Positions 15,001 through 24,943 of a stretch of DNA of 64,000 nt are shown here, one piece after another (positions within the stretch are counted from its first letter, which is position 1; every line of letters begins with the position of its first letter). The stretch covers positions 27,847,105 through 27,911,104 of the forward strand of contig OZ024866.1 in the NCBI GenBank assembly GCA_964017155.1, in the 5' to 3' direction. The translations under genes were made by a program, and so were the position numbers. The stretch comes from Oasisia sp. SBJ-2009 (taxonomy: Eukaryota > Annelida > Polychaeta > Sabellida > Siboglinidae). Under the pieces are notes generated by a model that worked only from the letters and a program-made list of their open reading frames with translations, did no database searches and had not been told where the DNA came from.

Positions 15001-16754
15001 GTGAGCAGCTGAAGTGGTCGGGCCGGAGGTTGCTGAAGAGGGTCTGGATGTGGAAGGGGAAGGAAGGGCCAGGCCATGGGTGGCCTCAAGGTCTGAGTCA
15101 GCCTGGAAACAACATCACAGTGTCACATACATCACACCACTGCATACATCACACCATCACACACATCATGTACATCACATACATCACAAACAGCATACCA
15201 TCACACACATAACACAATCACAAACATCACACCATCATACATTCAAATACATCACACCTTCACATACATCACACCATCACACACATCACACCATCACATA
15301 CATCACACCATCACATACATCACACCATCAGATACATCACACCATCACACACATCACACACATCACACCATCACACCCATCTCACCATCACATACATCAC
15401 ACCATCAGATACATCACACCATTCACATCATGCAGTGGAATAGCTCCATAGATACCATGCAATCACTAGAATGTCAACTAGTTCCAGTGATTTACTCTAC
15501 CTCTATGTCATGGTGAAGAAAGTATGGATATAGATTCACATTTGGCCAATACTATTTATTCCACACCGTGAGATGTTGCCACTCACCATGTTTGTACTGT
15601 CTAGCGTGTCGGCTGCCTCCTTCACCGAGATCGTGCTGCCCTCTCTCCTTGTCTCCTCACTAGGTGTCGCCAGTGTATTGCCATCATCACCTGGTTTCAC
15701 ATCGGTAAACATATATCAATGTCATGCATCAATGAACATATAAGTTATGGGGAAATGACAGATCCGAACTGACATCATAATTGCTCCATCAAGGTTTGTT
15801 TTCCGGACGTTTCTACATACGCATACTTTGCACCCCCATCAATGTTTGCCTTTCCATCAAACTTGGATGGTATGCCATCAGCCGGTTCAATTATTCCCAC
15901 ATACCGATATACAGTTTTCACTTAACTAAACAACTTTGGCTGTACATGGCTGACTTCACCACACATTGCAAAGCTCATATGCAACATGTTAGTGATGTTC
16001 CCACATTCACAACTCAATCAGCTAGCTTCCTGAGTGCTACCAATTCCTACACACAGGGATTATGGGTATCAGAACTGGTCACTTCACTTTTCCAGTAAAA
16101 TCAACAGGCTGACATTTCCCCCGTTTCTGCAATTTAAGTAATAACCAAATAAGCTGATACTGTGTAAACGACATATCACATTCTGCATTGTCAGTATAGA
16201 TACAACTATATCCCATAATTATCTCGAAAGCAATGCATCATTGTGTTATAGTAATACTACAAAGCAAATGTTATGTATTCATAATTTATGATATATACAC
16301 ACACATAATATTTTATATAGTACAGTGTATACATATTTTTTAATATATGTACTGCTGTATATATATCTGACATTTCTTCCACTGAATATTAGTTGGCTAT
16401 TTAACTACAAAATATTTAATTACTTTTTAATTAACTTTAAATGTATTTGTGAGCACACTGGTCAAATACTTTTAAGCTAAATATCATACAGTAAAGAACT
16501 GCCATCATAAAGATGAAGGAAAACAAAAACAGTACATTAAAAAGGTGGAATTTTTATTTTTTTATTACGGTAGTAGAGAATATTGATGGTGCAACATAAG
16601 GGGGATTCAGGGGCAGAAATGTCTGCACCCAAAATAAGTGAGCTGTGTTGTTGGCCCACAAACAAACTGTATTACCATTGGCTGTCTCTTCCTGCTCAGG
16701 CGAAGGAGCAGTTTTGTGTTTTCCTTTCTTCCGCACCTTCTCAGCAACTGGCAT
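1..16754 (-). CDS. Large coiled-coil protein gene, 18 exons, 3' end outside window
   Basis: I do not recognise the family. Exons on the minus strand, in order: 16676-16754, 15587-15690, 14658-15102, 13888-13965, 12895-13085, 11370-11501, 10641-10733, 10224-10284, 9378-9448, 8545-8659, 7757-7992, 6443-6598, 5747-5877, 3913-4081, 3248-3460, 2473-2535, 1406-1579 and 1-108 (partial). Phases agree at every junction and the model reads at least 873 codons. The ATG at 16754 has an in-frame TAG three codons upstream and a good context (CCACAATGC). The N-terminus is basic, exon 3 is Ser/Pro/Thr-rich, and from exon 5 onward the protein is mostly charged Glu/Lys/Gln-rich coiled coil. A conspicuous motif is WEKKFEKENGRPPTEADK at the end of exon 13. 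Exon 15 could instead end at 3262 if exon 16 starts 7 codons later. The intron after exon 9 seems to be GC-AG. Coiled-coil cytoskeletal or ciliary proteins look like this, but that role is only a guess. Confidence 0.8.
390..1425. repeat. Minisatellite A, 28-bp unit, spans the donor of exon 17
   Basis: About 35 tandem copies of a 28-bp unit, alternating between CATTGATG and CATCTATG variants. On the minus (gene) strand each unit contains CTCCAG/GTAGGACATC, which is the last six bases of exon 17 and its 5' splice site at 1406. Copies become more divergent toward 390. Long open frames across the array on both strands are by-products of the repeat. Confidence 0.93.
1990..2065 (+). repeat. (TATC)n tail, possible retroposon 3' end
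   Basis: An AT-rich stretch ends in AATAAATTATC followed by imperfect TATC/TGTC repeats. LINE and SINE 3' ends often have such tails. No coding remnant was found upstream, so this is only a likely retroposon trace. The rest of the intron between 1580 and 2472 shows nothing else. Confidence 0.4.
2775..2915 (-). mobile_element. LINE 3' end fragment, same family as the copy at 21.96 kb
   Basis: Read on the minus strand, this segment matches the 3' end of the LINE at 21960-22672. Shared blocks include CGATTATGAG, TTAATCCCTTG, GTCGCACCACTGAGCTTGAT and a final ATT-rich tail (here at 2775-2800). Only the 3' untranslated part is present. It lies inside the intron between exons 15 and 16 of the coiled-coil gene. 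Confidence 0.75.
2935..3190. repeat. Degenerate TACATATTTATATTTACTACTTATT repeats
   Basis: Four loosely spaced copies of an AT-rich motif around ACATATTTATATTTACTAC occur between 2970 and 3185, in the intron upstream of exon 16. They are imperfect and look like an old tandem duplication. Confidence 0.6.
4050..5216. repeat. Minisatellite B, 40-bp unit, spans the acceptor of exon 14
   Basis: About 29 head-to-tail copies of a 40-bp unit. On the gene strand every unit contains TTGTTGTAG/GGGTGACTC, which is the 3' splice site of exon 14 (acceptor at 4082-4083, exon from 4081) followed by exon sequence through GTGCAGGAGATGTACA. About 20-25 bp of coding sequence is therefore copied in each repeat. 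Unit variants (ACGTGTAC, ACATGTAC, AGGTGTAC; ACCGAG or ACTGAG) run in blocks. Confidence 0.95.
6717..7330. repeat. Minisatellite C, 26-bp unit, intronic
   Basis: About 23 copies of a 26-bp unit built on AACTGATTAACAAACTGAAG, with AGACTGAAG and AAGTAATG variants. It begins about 120 bp upstream of the acceptor of exon 12 and does not include exon sequence. It is directly followed by minisatellite D in the same intron. Confidence 0.93.
7366..7763. repeat. Minisatellite D, 23-bp unit, spans the donor of exon 11
   Basis: About 17 copies of a 23-bp unit. On the gene strand each reads CATACAG/GTAGGACAGGTGT, which reproduces the last bases of exon 11 (donor at 7756-7755) plus the start of the intron. 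Units alternate between GGCCAC, GACCAC, GACAAC and GGTCAC on the plus strand. Confidence 0.94.
8036..8200. repeat. Imperfect AATAGAATA / AATACAATA repeat
   Basis: A low-complexity stretch of 5-10-bp imperfect repeats (AATAGAATAT, AACACAACAT, ATAATACAAT). It is intronic, between exons 10 and 11. Confidence 0.7.
8386..8535. repeat. G-rich GTGAGGGTG repeat next to the exon 10 donor
   Basis: Imperfect repeats of GTGAGGGT(G/A)GAG on the plus strand stop about 10 bp from the donor of exon 10 (8545). The repeat is on the intron side and does not copy the exon. Confidence 0.65.
8790..9143. repeat. CA-rich microsatellite with CACT and GCAC interruptions
   Basis: About 350 bp of (CA)n broken by regular ACACTCAC, CGCACATACAC and GCACGC segments. 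It shows some higher-order repetition of CTCACGCACATACACACA. It lies in the intron between exons 9 and 10. Confidence 0.95.
9528..9585. repeat. (AC)n followed by (ATAC)n microsatellite
   Basis: (AC)n at 9528-9550 is followed by CATA repeats to about 9583. It is in the intron upstream of exon 9 in gene order. Confidence 0.9.
11640..12039. other. Intronic sequence with degenerate upstream units of minisatellite E
   Basis: No gene signal. From about 11915 onward, motifs like ACCTACTTAATATGAC and ACCCATCGACATACTTAA look like decayed units of the array that follows. Confidence 0.5.
12040..12896. repeat. Minisatellite E, 22-bp unit, begins at the donor of exon 5
   Basis: About 39 copies of a 22-bp unit. 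On the gene strand each unit contains AG/GTCAGTGGGTTACATTAA. Exon 5 ends in ...ACTCAG/GTCAGTGGG at 12895, so the whole array is an expansion of the intron's own 5' splice site. Two main variants (GTAACC and GTCACC on the plus strand, and TGACC or TGCCC) are intermixed. Copies degrade away from the exon. Confidence 0.95.
13645..13930. repeat. Minisatellite F, 69-bp unit, copies exon 4 end and donor
   Basis: Four copies of a 69-bp unit. The copy nearest the exon contains the 3' half of exon 4 and its donor (CAGACAG/GTACGCGG at 13888). The other three repeat the same exon-plus-donor segment as CAGACAG/GTACGAGG. Reading through in the exon frame hits TAG a few codons after the donor, so splicing at the first donor is needed. 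Confidence 0.92.
14878..15012 (-). repeat. Coding 21-bp repeat in exon 3 (heptapeptide TSAAxxP)
   Basis: Inside exon 3 a 21-bp unit repeats about six times and encodes a heptapeptide of the form T-S-A-A-(P/S)-(R/C/H)-P. The frame is kept because 21 is a multiple of 3. It gives a low-complexity, probably disordered N-terminal region. Confidence 0.85.
15115..15425. repeat. CACACCATCACATACAT repeats abutting the exon 3 acceptor
   Basis: Imperfect repeats of ACATCACACCATCACAT (unit about 13-17 bp). The array ends about 10 bp before the acceptor of exon 3 (15103-15104). Unlike arrays A, B, D, E and F it includes no exon sequence. Confidence 0.9.
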
Positions 16755-16829
16755 TGTGGCCTACTGGGACGGATGAAGCTAAAGACAAACACAACACGAA
16801 TTTAAAAAAAAAAACGAATAAAATAATTA

Positions 16830-17188
16830 GGGGTCATCCATAATTATCATCATTTTCACAAGCGTACAACCCGTACACTTTTTCTGACCCCACCCCTCCC
16901 CCTTGAAAGTGTACAAATGTAAATGGTAAAAAAATGATGACAGTGTTTCACAGTTGCCATGTTTCGCAATAATGCGTCATTCTGATGAATCATTCGAGCA
17001 CTATTTTCTTTGCGTTTTGTCGGTCTTTACCTCTCCCTTGTGTGAGGATGAGTGAGCAAGCGATAAGTGGGCACATGGTTTTTGTCATTATTTTTCAACA
17101 TTAAAAAAGCGTACGTTCAAGTCATACCCCCTCCCCCCAGCGTATGGTTTGTACGCTTGTGAAAATGATGATAATTATGGATGACCCC
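16830..17188. mobile_element. Harbinger-like MITE with 38-bp TIRs and TTA duplication
   Basis: A 359-bp element starts with GGGGTCATCCATAATTATCA and ends with the exact inverse. The terminal inverted repeats are identical for about 38 bp. TTA flanks both sides (16827-16829 and 17189-17191), fitting the TWA target duplication of the PIF/Harbinger superfamily. No coding sequence is present. It lies about 75 bp upstream of the start codon of the coiled-coil gene, so it probably sits in or beside its promoter. Confidence 0.9.
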
Positions 17189-17191
17189 TTA

Positions 17192-20100
17192 ACAATATTG
17201 GTTGAATCAATCCCACAATTCAGCAGTCACTAGTCAACGTTTGGTTAACTAATCTGAAAACCAACACATTATGGTGTCAGGTTTTTGGCCTTATGAGGAA
17301 TCATTCAACTAACATTAGGCCCACCTTTCTGGCTGACTTTGATATTCATCTAGTTGGATTACGCGTGTACCCCCAACGGTTTATGGTAATTTACTGTGGA
17401 GAGTCTGCACATGCAGTCTTACTTGAGTAAACCAATAGAACAGTGATGATCTTGAACATGGACATAAACCCCTTATGTAAATAAATATATTAAAGTAATC
17501 TGGGCCATTGCTTACTCAATGTTTAGTGTTATTAAGAACATAATACTAACATATTTAAATGATTGTTTCATGTAATGTTTCATTGTGCAGTAGTGGCCTA
17601 CATTCCCTATTGGCTGTCATTGGTTATGACACCAGTTACGCGAGTGAATCCTCTCCAAACTGTGACTGCCTCAAATAATGGCGTTAAAAATTCATTTTCA
17701 TTGTTAATCTGGTAGATTTTTGGGCAAGCAAGTGATCTTGGCTGTTTGATTGGTATTCGAGTTACTCATATATTGTAGATGAATCAAAGTCGGTCTCTAT
17801 AACTATAATGTATATATATATATATATGCCCTGATATATGTCATTGTCAATTTTGTAATAATATTCATGACAAACATCCATTCCTGTAATATGTATACTC
17901 ATTACTTGTCTTAATGGAAACTAATGGAAACTAGTTTCTCTGTCTAAGCCTTACACCAATAAACCCTAAGAATAAGATGACTATATAGGCTTAAGCTTAG
18001 CCGTAGGTAAGGTCACTGGGTGCTGGGAAACAATAATATTTACGGCGTCAGCGTCAACTGCTGTATTAATAAAAAACTATTATACATACGGCCTATTTAT
18101 TACAAATTAGACATGTGAACAGAATATATATTGACAACTACATTGTCAAAGATAATTGCGATGGCCCCCAAATACGCTACACATTGTAATATCAAAACAC
18201 CTATAAATAATATCGGCATTACTGATCGTAAAATTTACATCGCCCATCCCACCTCGGAATTCCTCGCCTGGCAATTTGCCCATTCTAAAACGGTAGGCCT
18301 AATTATAGTTTATTTGATGACGACGTTAAGTTTTTTATATCGAGTTAAATATTTCTCAACGATGCAACGTGACCGATGTTCTGACATTAGAATAATAAGA
18401 TTTTTGCTATTGAAAACATACCTAAAAGCGTAATAATTTAGACGCGCACCGTCCTACTCTTCAACGAATATGGCCGCCATATGTAAACAAGTGCGTGGTG
18501 GTAGCAACATGATGTCATCAGTTTTCGCGCGATAGATTTGAACGGGCCGCTCAGTGTTGAAAGCCGCTATGTTGGGTACGGATATATTTTGTGAATTCAG
18601 ATGATTTACAATCATACTCCATGCACTACATCACATGTAGTATGCAAGCATCCTGTGATTTTTAGGAAGTCATAACTATAACGCACCGATCTTGCAAACA
18701 ACTACCCTTGTAACATGCAATATTCTTACAAAATCTTCACAAACGTGTGATTAACACCTCACCGCAGCTTTTCTGCAATATCATACTATGGACAAGTTTA
18801 TTCACTCGATGTTGCTCCAATTTAATCAACTGTATGAATAAGTACCTCACTACATTTACCATTGAATAAGATTTTATTGTGTTTACTCATCAATTCTTCT
18901 GATTTAACAATGTTAACTAGTAATGTTTTATGACTTGATAAATTTCCATACTATGGATTCCAGATAGTAATAAACATCATTGGTCAACATTACTTATAAA
19001 ACGCTACTTCAAAAAAAGTCTGAAATATGGCTTGGTGGCCATTCGAAAAACAAGATCCAATCTCAATCATCTGGAATGTTCCAATAAGATTTACTAGTAA
19101 TTATTATATATTGTTTCTTGAAAAATCTAACAATTTTTCCAATACATAACATCACATGTAAGTAATTTTATGTGAATAAATATTCGAATATCAAATCGAC
19201 ATTAATTACTTGTAAACTGGACATATTAAACACGGGATCCCATTCTCAATGCCCTCACAAGATATGCTTTGACATACAAAGCCACTGAAACTATGGCAAT
19301 ACACTGTAAATATCAGACTCAGAGACTTATTTATGTTGACCAATTCAATGTATAACACATAAATTAACATACATATAAGTAAAAAAAAACATATGTTGTT
19401 AACATGGGAGCCATCTCTGCAGCATTAAACAAATATGTGAAAATAATATGTTTACAATTAAGACTAGAAATAGTAATAATAATAAACATTATGTTTACAC
19501 GGGTATAGCCAATCTTACGCACATATAGCTAGGTACTTGAAATATTTAGACATATGTACACCTATATGTATAACTATATGTATAACCACCGTACTGACTT
19601 CACAGTAGGTTTGAAAGTGAACACTGCTGCAAGTTGTCTCAATCACCGACCAGGTCACATGACATTACCACGACAGTGTAATGTTAGTAGTTCACACAAT
19701 CTGCAAATACTCAACGTAAATTCTACTAACTCAGTCCAGCCAAACAGAACACTGCTATTTTTATTACAACAGCTAATACATTTAATAGATGTTTTTGTGT
19801 TTATAACAGTGCTGAGCATCAGAATGATACCACATTTTTGTGGATACTGAGCAATATGACACACATGTCTTGGCTTGTACTTGTTGTATATCAAGCTACT
19901 GAGAGGCTTAAGTTAATATAATTATATTTAATAAATATATATTTAATATATATATATATATTTAATATATATATATTTAATATATATATATATTTAATAA
20001 ATATATATAATATATATATATATAACCACAAAGGTTCTACCCCCAGGTAATTCAAATTTCAGCTAAAAGGTATAATACTACTACTACCGGTACATATAAT

Positions 20101-20250
20101 AGTTAAAAGTGCACACTAAAATGTTTCTCAATGTGATTACCTGCCATACCAGGTATATCAAGACGAGTTCTTATCCGCCGCATAGTGATACAGTAAGATG
20201 ATGGAATAGACAACGTCATGTCATAGTGAAGTTTGGCCGCAATAAAAACT
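17192..20250. other. Intergenic region without recognisable genes
   Basis: AT-rich spacer between the coiled-coil gene start and the 3' end of the UPF0235 gene. There are TA-rich microsatellites at 17808-17828 and 19921-20024. A palindromic ATGGCCGCCAT lies at 18471 in a short GC-richer patch. Open frames such as the one at 18131-18433 show no family resemblance. Confidence 0.6.
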
Positions 20251-20252
20251 GC

Positions 20253-20258
20253 TTTATT
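20253..20258 (-). terminator. Candidate polyadenylation signal of the UPF0235 gene
   Basis: AATAAA on the minus strand about 200 bp downstream of the stop codon at 20454. It is the first canonical hexamer in a suitable place; the cleavage site is not known. Confidence 0.45.
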
Positions 20259-20453
20259 TACAATCTGGTAGAACAAAATGGAAGCATGATTTTCCATCCA
20301 CATGGTTAGAGAATGCATCAGTTATATGCACAGCAAACAGACAGACACTCTTATGTAAGAAATATCATGAAAACGTAATAGTGTCATTAGAAAAACAAAA
20401 AAACACCAACTAAGAGACACAAAGAGCAGCTACAACATGCTCATTCATCTCTG

Positions 20454-23400
20454 TCAGCTCGTCTCCATTTCAGTTTTCAGTTTCTGCAAAACCTCCTCAA
20501 CAGTTGTCCTTGACGAAGCAGCCACAATTAAACTCTTGTTTCGTGATCGGGAACCCTGAAAAAGCAAACATTATCATACTAATTATGAATTTCATTCATC
20601 GAGATTGGACTGAAGTGGGGAAATTGAACTGAACCAACAGACAGACGATTCTTGCTATCAGTGAACAGGGAGGAAGGCCGGGGTGCATTATAGGCAAATT
20701 TCCACCACCACCACACACAAATAATTTAAACTTCTCTGCTGTTGGTTCAGCTCACAACATACAAAGATGGAGGTAAGTGCTATTGAATATTTTTTCCTGA
20801 CATTTTTTTTGAGGTCTTCGCGCATTCCGTAATCTACAATTTGCATCAAAATACTTCACGAAAATATTACAGGAATAATCCTATACCCAGCCCCTTCCAT
20901 CAACATTGGGGGTTCAACCCCCAAATACCTTCCTGATTTTGAAGCCCGAGTCTTTAAATAAAGCCAGCCAACACCTTACATTAGTTCTTGATAATACTTG
21001 GATAAACTACGTTAACAATGATTGATTTCTTAACGTCTATGTTATTGTGGAAACATAGTTTACTGCATTAGTACATTAATGTTCTTTCAAGTCAGACAAA
21101 ACTTGCTTACAAAACAAACACAAGTCCTAGAGTAGACATCGAAACTATACACCATCATTTCAACAAACATAATATAGTTATTAAGATTCTCAACAAAGTA
21201 TGTCGCTATTATATTGTGCTTTATGCATATGACTGCATTATCAGTAATCAGATGCCTTTAGAAATCACTAACTCTGTCGAGTGATACGTCAGACTTGCGC
21301 ACACCCAGGACTGCCGCAACGTATTTCACAAGTGTCGTGTTTGCCTCGCCGTCAACAGGTGGAGCTGCTATCTGCACACCAACACCCTCTGGTGAAATGT
21401 CTGTACAACAAGACAATGTGATAACATGTGAAATCAAACTTTTATGAAATATACAATGAAACATACGTGTTCATACATTCACAGGATGAATGGTTTTTTC
21501 ACTATTAAGGTTTATTAAAAAGAACATTATCCACTTATTTTAAGAAATAGGTGGATCGTGTTACTGAATTTAATATTATGCTTTAAAGGGGTGCAATCTG
21601 ATAGTTTTCATTGCAAAATCTTGTCATACAGACATTACAAATTAGTTTTATCATAAATATTAAAACAGACAGAGCACTTCCATATAATTGTTATATATTA
21701 TATAAAAATCTTTCTTTTAGATTTAAGCTACTTTAACGGAACTAGTTTGTTTATATGGCAGAGCATGCTCTCGACCATAGGGAATCACATGAAATGATGC
21801 CATGCCTTTGCCGTACCAAACCATTAATGTCAGATACATTATACTACATGATATGATTGGTATCAAGATGATTCCCACACAAAACGTGTGGATCGTGACA
21901 CCAACAGATGACTGAAGACTGGATAGACGAGACTTGACTACATATAAACTTCAATTTCAAACAACATATATCAAAAACATGCCGTTGCTGTTTTTACCAT
22001 ATCCGTGATCTTCGCCGTATTCGCCGGTTTATAGCACTTTACGTAGCTAAAACCATCGCAACAGCTCTAATAAGCAGCAGGCTTGACTACTGCAATTCCC
22101 TCCTTCACAATACCACAGGCAAGGACATAGCAAAACTTCAGCGTGTCCAAAATTGTTTAGCAAGGGTAGTCACGCGTTCTCCTCGTTTTTCTCGCTCAGT
22201 GCCGCTTCTAAAATCACTGCATTGGCTACCTGTGCACTATCGCATCATTTTCAAAATTTGTACAATAGCCTATCAAGCACTCTCATCTACACAACCAGCA
22301 CATCTAAATTCAATGCTAACTCCAGCAAGAAATTCCAGACAGCTACGCTCAACCAGTAGTAACCCTCTTTACATCCCTCGGGTGAAAACGAAAGCTGGGA
22401 CCCGAGCTTTCTCGGTTGCCGCACCAACGGTGTGGAATTCGCTTCCTGCCAGTGTTAAATCAGAAGGTAATATAGTTTCATTCCGCCGACGTCTAAAAAC
22501 CTATCTCTTTAATGCTGCCTAACCTCCTTAGCCTCTTCATCCATCCGTTGACGACTCACGCATTGCTTTCGATTATGAGATTGATTAATCCCTTGGTTTT
22601 GTCGCACCACTGAGCTTGATTCTCGAGGATATTGGCGCAAAAGAAGTTATTATTATTATTATTATATTATGTAATACTAAACAATACTACTACTGGCATT
22701 TGTCAACATTTGCACCAATGGTTGTTGCTGATACTTGCCATCTATAGTTGCGTCACCATTTTGGTTATCCCCATTGTTTTTTATCCAAGCTCACTATTTA
22801 CAAGTAGGATGATAGCAAAATACTTTTTAAGATGAAATTTAAAAAGATATTTGTTTACTGGGAAATAATATAGTTATGAGTTATGAAAAAGAGAAAGTTC
22901 ATTTCTTCTTTATGACGGAGCTCCCGACTGCACTGGTGGCCTGTGTCACAAATCCACAACATAGACAACAACATGGATGACAACCATTATTTTAACTCAT
23001 TGTTACCTGTTACTCCATTGTGCTTAGCGCCTGGCTTGGCCAACACTTTAATGATTATATCACCAGATTTCTCATGCAGTTTCACTGGCAAAGACTCTGT
23101 TGTCTCGTCTTTTCCTTCAACACTTTTTGCCTACAGAAGAGCAACAAGAGGCTTTACACATTCGCATTCAATGGGGCATGAACAGAACATCATTCACATA
23201 AATTGCAATCTCGTAATTCTGGTAAACGCGGGGGGAGGATGCTGTCTGACTAAAGCAGGGTAAACCTTTTATCAGTCACAATATCGGGTCTCAACAGTTT
23301 GATCCTGTTTATTTATTGAGATAACATCTTCGTCCTGTTGGAATATTGGATTGGACTTTTTTAAGACGGGGGAAATTGGAGGGTCCTGGATGATTTAGCT

Positions 23401-24888
23401 CAGCTCTGCGGATGTAGACAGATGTAGCCTGACACAGCGGGCAGCAGACATCTAAGATTGATTCAGCTCACATTCTTTGTACAGGTTACATGCACGGGAA
23501 CATATTTGCAAGTCACAGTGCACCTAAAACGTGGTTATTTGTTATTATTCATTTAATAATACAAATATAATGTATTAACAAATTTTTGTAATAAATATAG
23601 TATAATGAATTATATCATTTGTATACACATGGATGTCTATAGACAGGGCCATGTCTCTGTGTATTGATCATTTCCTGAATAATAATCAATTATCCATTAA
23701 ATCAATTATTTCCTGAATAAAAACAATAACACATTTCACAACAGTAGAAAAATTGACAGATTACACAATGCAAAAATCAGATTTCGCATCATTGTGTTGG
23801 CAGATGAATAGATTTAAATGTATTTACATACAAATCCTCTTGATGGCTTCAAACACAAATTAATACTTTTAAATGCAAAAGTATTTAAATACAAATACAT
23901 TAGAAACTATTTCAAATACTGTTTCATTTTCAGGATATATTACTATACAGGTAAAATAAAATCATATACAGGGTGCATTGAGATATCTAGTTCATAAGCG
24001 CAATTATGTTTTGCTCATACGACGACAGGACAGTCTCAGAAACTTCTATCTACAGAGGTAAAAGTCATAATCTGTTGTTTGTTAAGTTAAGCTAGGAGTC
24101 CATAATGAAATGCCCATACTACCCTCAGAAGAGATAATGCTAATGACCACTAGGATCTTGTGAGGAAATATGACAGCTAGCTCAACTTGAAAGACAGCCT
24201 GGAGACCATGCACAATAGCCTGGTGTCAACTTGGAACCTGAGTAAAGTTGAAAGAACAATGGGGATATTGACCAATGCTCACTGTCAGATGCTAATCTAT
24301 CCTCTGGCTCTAGGCAAACAAAAGTTGGGGACACCTGCTGTCTAGTGTCTTATTTGTTAATTAGCACTGTTGGGTGAAAGACATTAAGATGCAATCAATG
24401 ACAATGCCAATGCCAATGCCATGGGTATTTTGAATGTTGAAAACAATTGGTTTGATGAAAGGTGATTTGCAGAGAAGGTAATCTGTTTAACCGGCATTCC
24501 ATGTGATCAAGAAACAGAAATATTGATACTGACAGATAGTCTACATGTCCTAGAAGTGGAACTTACAGTGGAAGGCTACATTACTGTGATTACATGACAC
24601 ATACCAGATTTAACGACGAGTGATGCAGGTAATATCGCCCTATATATCCAGTAATATTTACTAACACATGATGCTAGTAATGGATAACTTAGATCCTACC
24701 TTTTGTTTCCCCTTAGATTGCTTCTTAGGCATCAGCAATGTGTGTTTTGTCCCAAAATTAATCACGCACAAACACAAATGCTGAAATCGGCGGTCTCTCT
24801 GTAATGCCGTAAGCATCGTGCGTGTGTTTATCTGGCGCCGATGTTTACGAGACTGTGGCGCCACACAACGGGCCGTCAAGCAAGCCAC
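20454..24888 (-). CDS. C15orf40: UPF0235/DUF167 family protein, C15orf40 homologue
   Basis: Four exons: 24700-24888, 23007-23130, 21273-21400 and 20454-20555 with the TGA stop. Phases are consistent and give 180 residues from the upstream ATG. Family motifs are clear: [14 protein letters not shown] in exon 2, then [17 protein letters not shown] and [10 protein letters not shown] in exon 3, in the order of the compact DUF167 (YggU-like) fold. The vertebrate protein also has a short Lys-rich start (MPKK). Three in-frame start codons exist: 24888, 24816 and 24732 ([11 protein letters not shown]). The longer forms add an Arg-rich, acid-poor leader that could act as a mitochondrial signal. Molecular function of the family is not established. 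The gene is head to head with the NR2C2AP homologue. Confidence 0.92.
20640..21250. other. Intron 3 of the UPF0235 gene, no feature identified
   Basis: AT-rich intron sequence. ATGGAG/GTAAGT on the plus strand at 20766 resembles a start codon followed at once by a donor site, but nothing downstream supports a gene. Confidence 0.5.
21960..22672 (+). mobile_element. 5'-truncated LINE (L2/CR1-like) with (ATT)n tail
   Basis: The C-terminal part of a LINE ORF2 is open from about 21970 to the stop at 22522. It includes [60 protein letters not shown] and [13 protein letters not shown], the usual end of L2/CR1-type reverse transcriptase proteins. A short 3' UTR follows (GTCGCACCACTGAGCTTGAT) and a TTATTATTATT tail. 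It is inserted in intron 2 of the UPF0235 gene in the opposite orientation. The uninterrupted frame suggests a fairly young copy. Confidence 0.9.
23270..24690. other. Intron 1 of the UPF0235 gene, no feature identified
   Basis: No recognisable coding, RNA or mobile element signal. There are a few short direct repeats (CAATGCCAATGCCAATGCC near 24400; TTTAAATACAAATAC motifs at 23820-23900). Confidence 0.5.
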
Positions 24889-24943
24889 GTTCTATCAATG
24901 TTTACACATGCACTACGCATGTGCTATATAATATCCAAACAAG
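24889..24943. promoter_or_regulatory. Probable bidirectional promoter between two divergent genes
   Basis: Only 55 bp separate the outermost start codon of the minus-strand UPF0235 gene (24888) from the start codon of the plus-strand NR2C2AP homologue (24944). If the internal UPF0235 starts at 24816 or 24732 are used, the shared region is 127 or 211 bp. No TATA box of convincing strength is seen. Shared control is an inference from spacing. Confidence 0.6.

Noticed and set aside
18131..18433. 100-residue frame in the intergenic region
   Set aside because: AT-rich composition, no family match, no splice or promoter signals beyond chance.
20758..20775. ATGGAG/GTAAGT as a possible first exon of a nested plus-strand gene
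   Set aside because: Only two codons and no downstream exon recognised.
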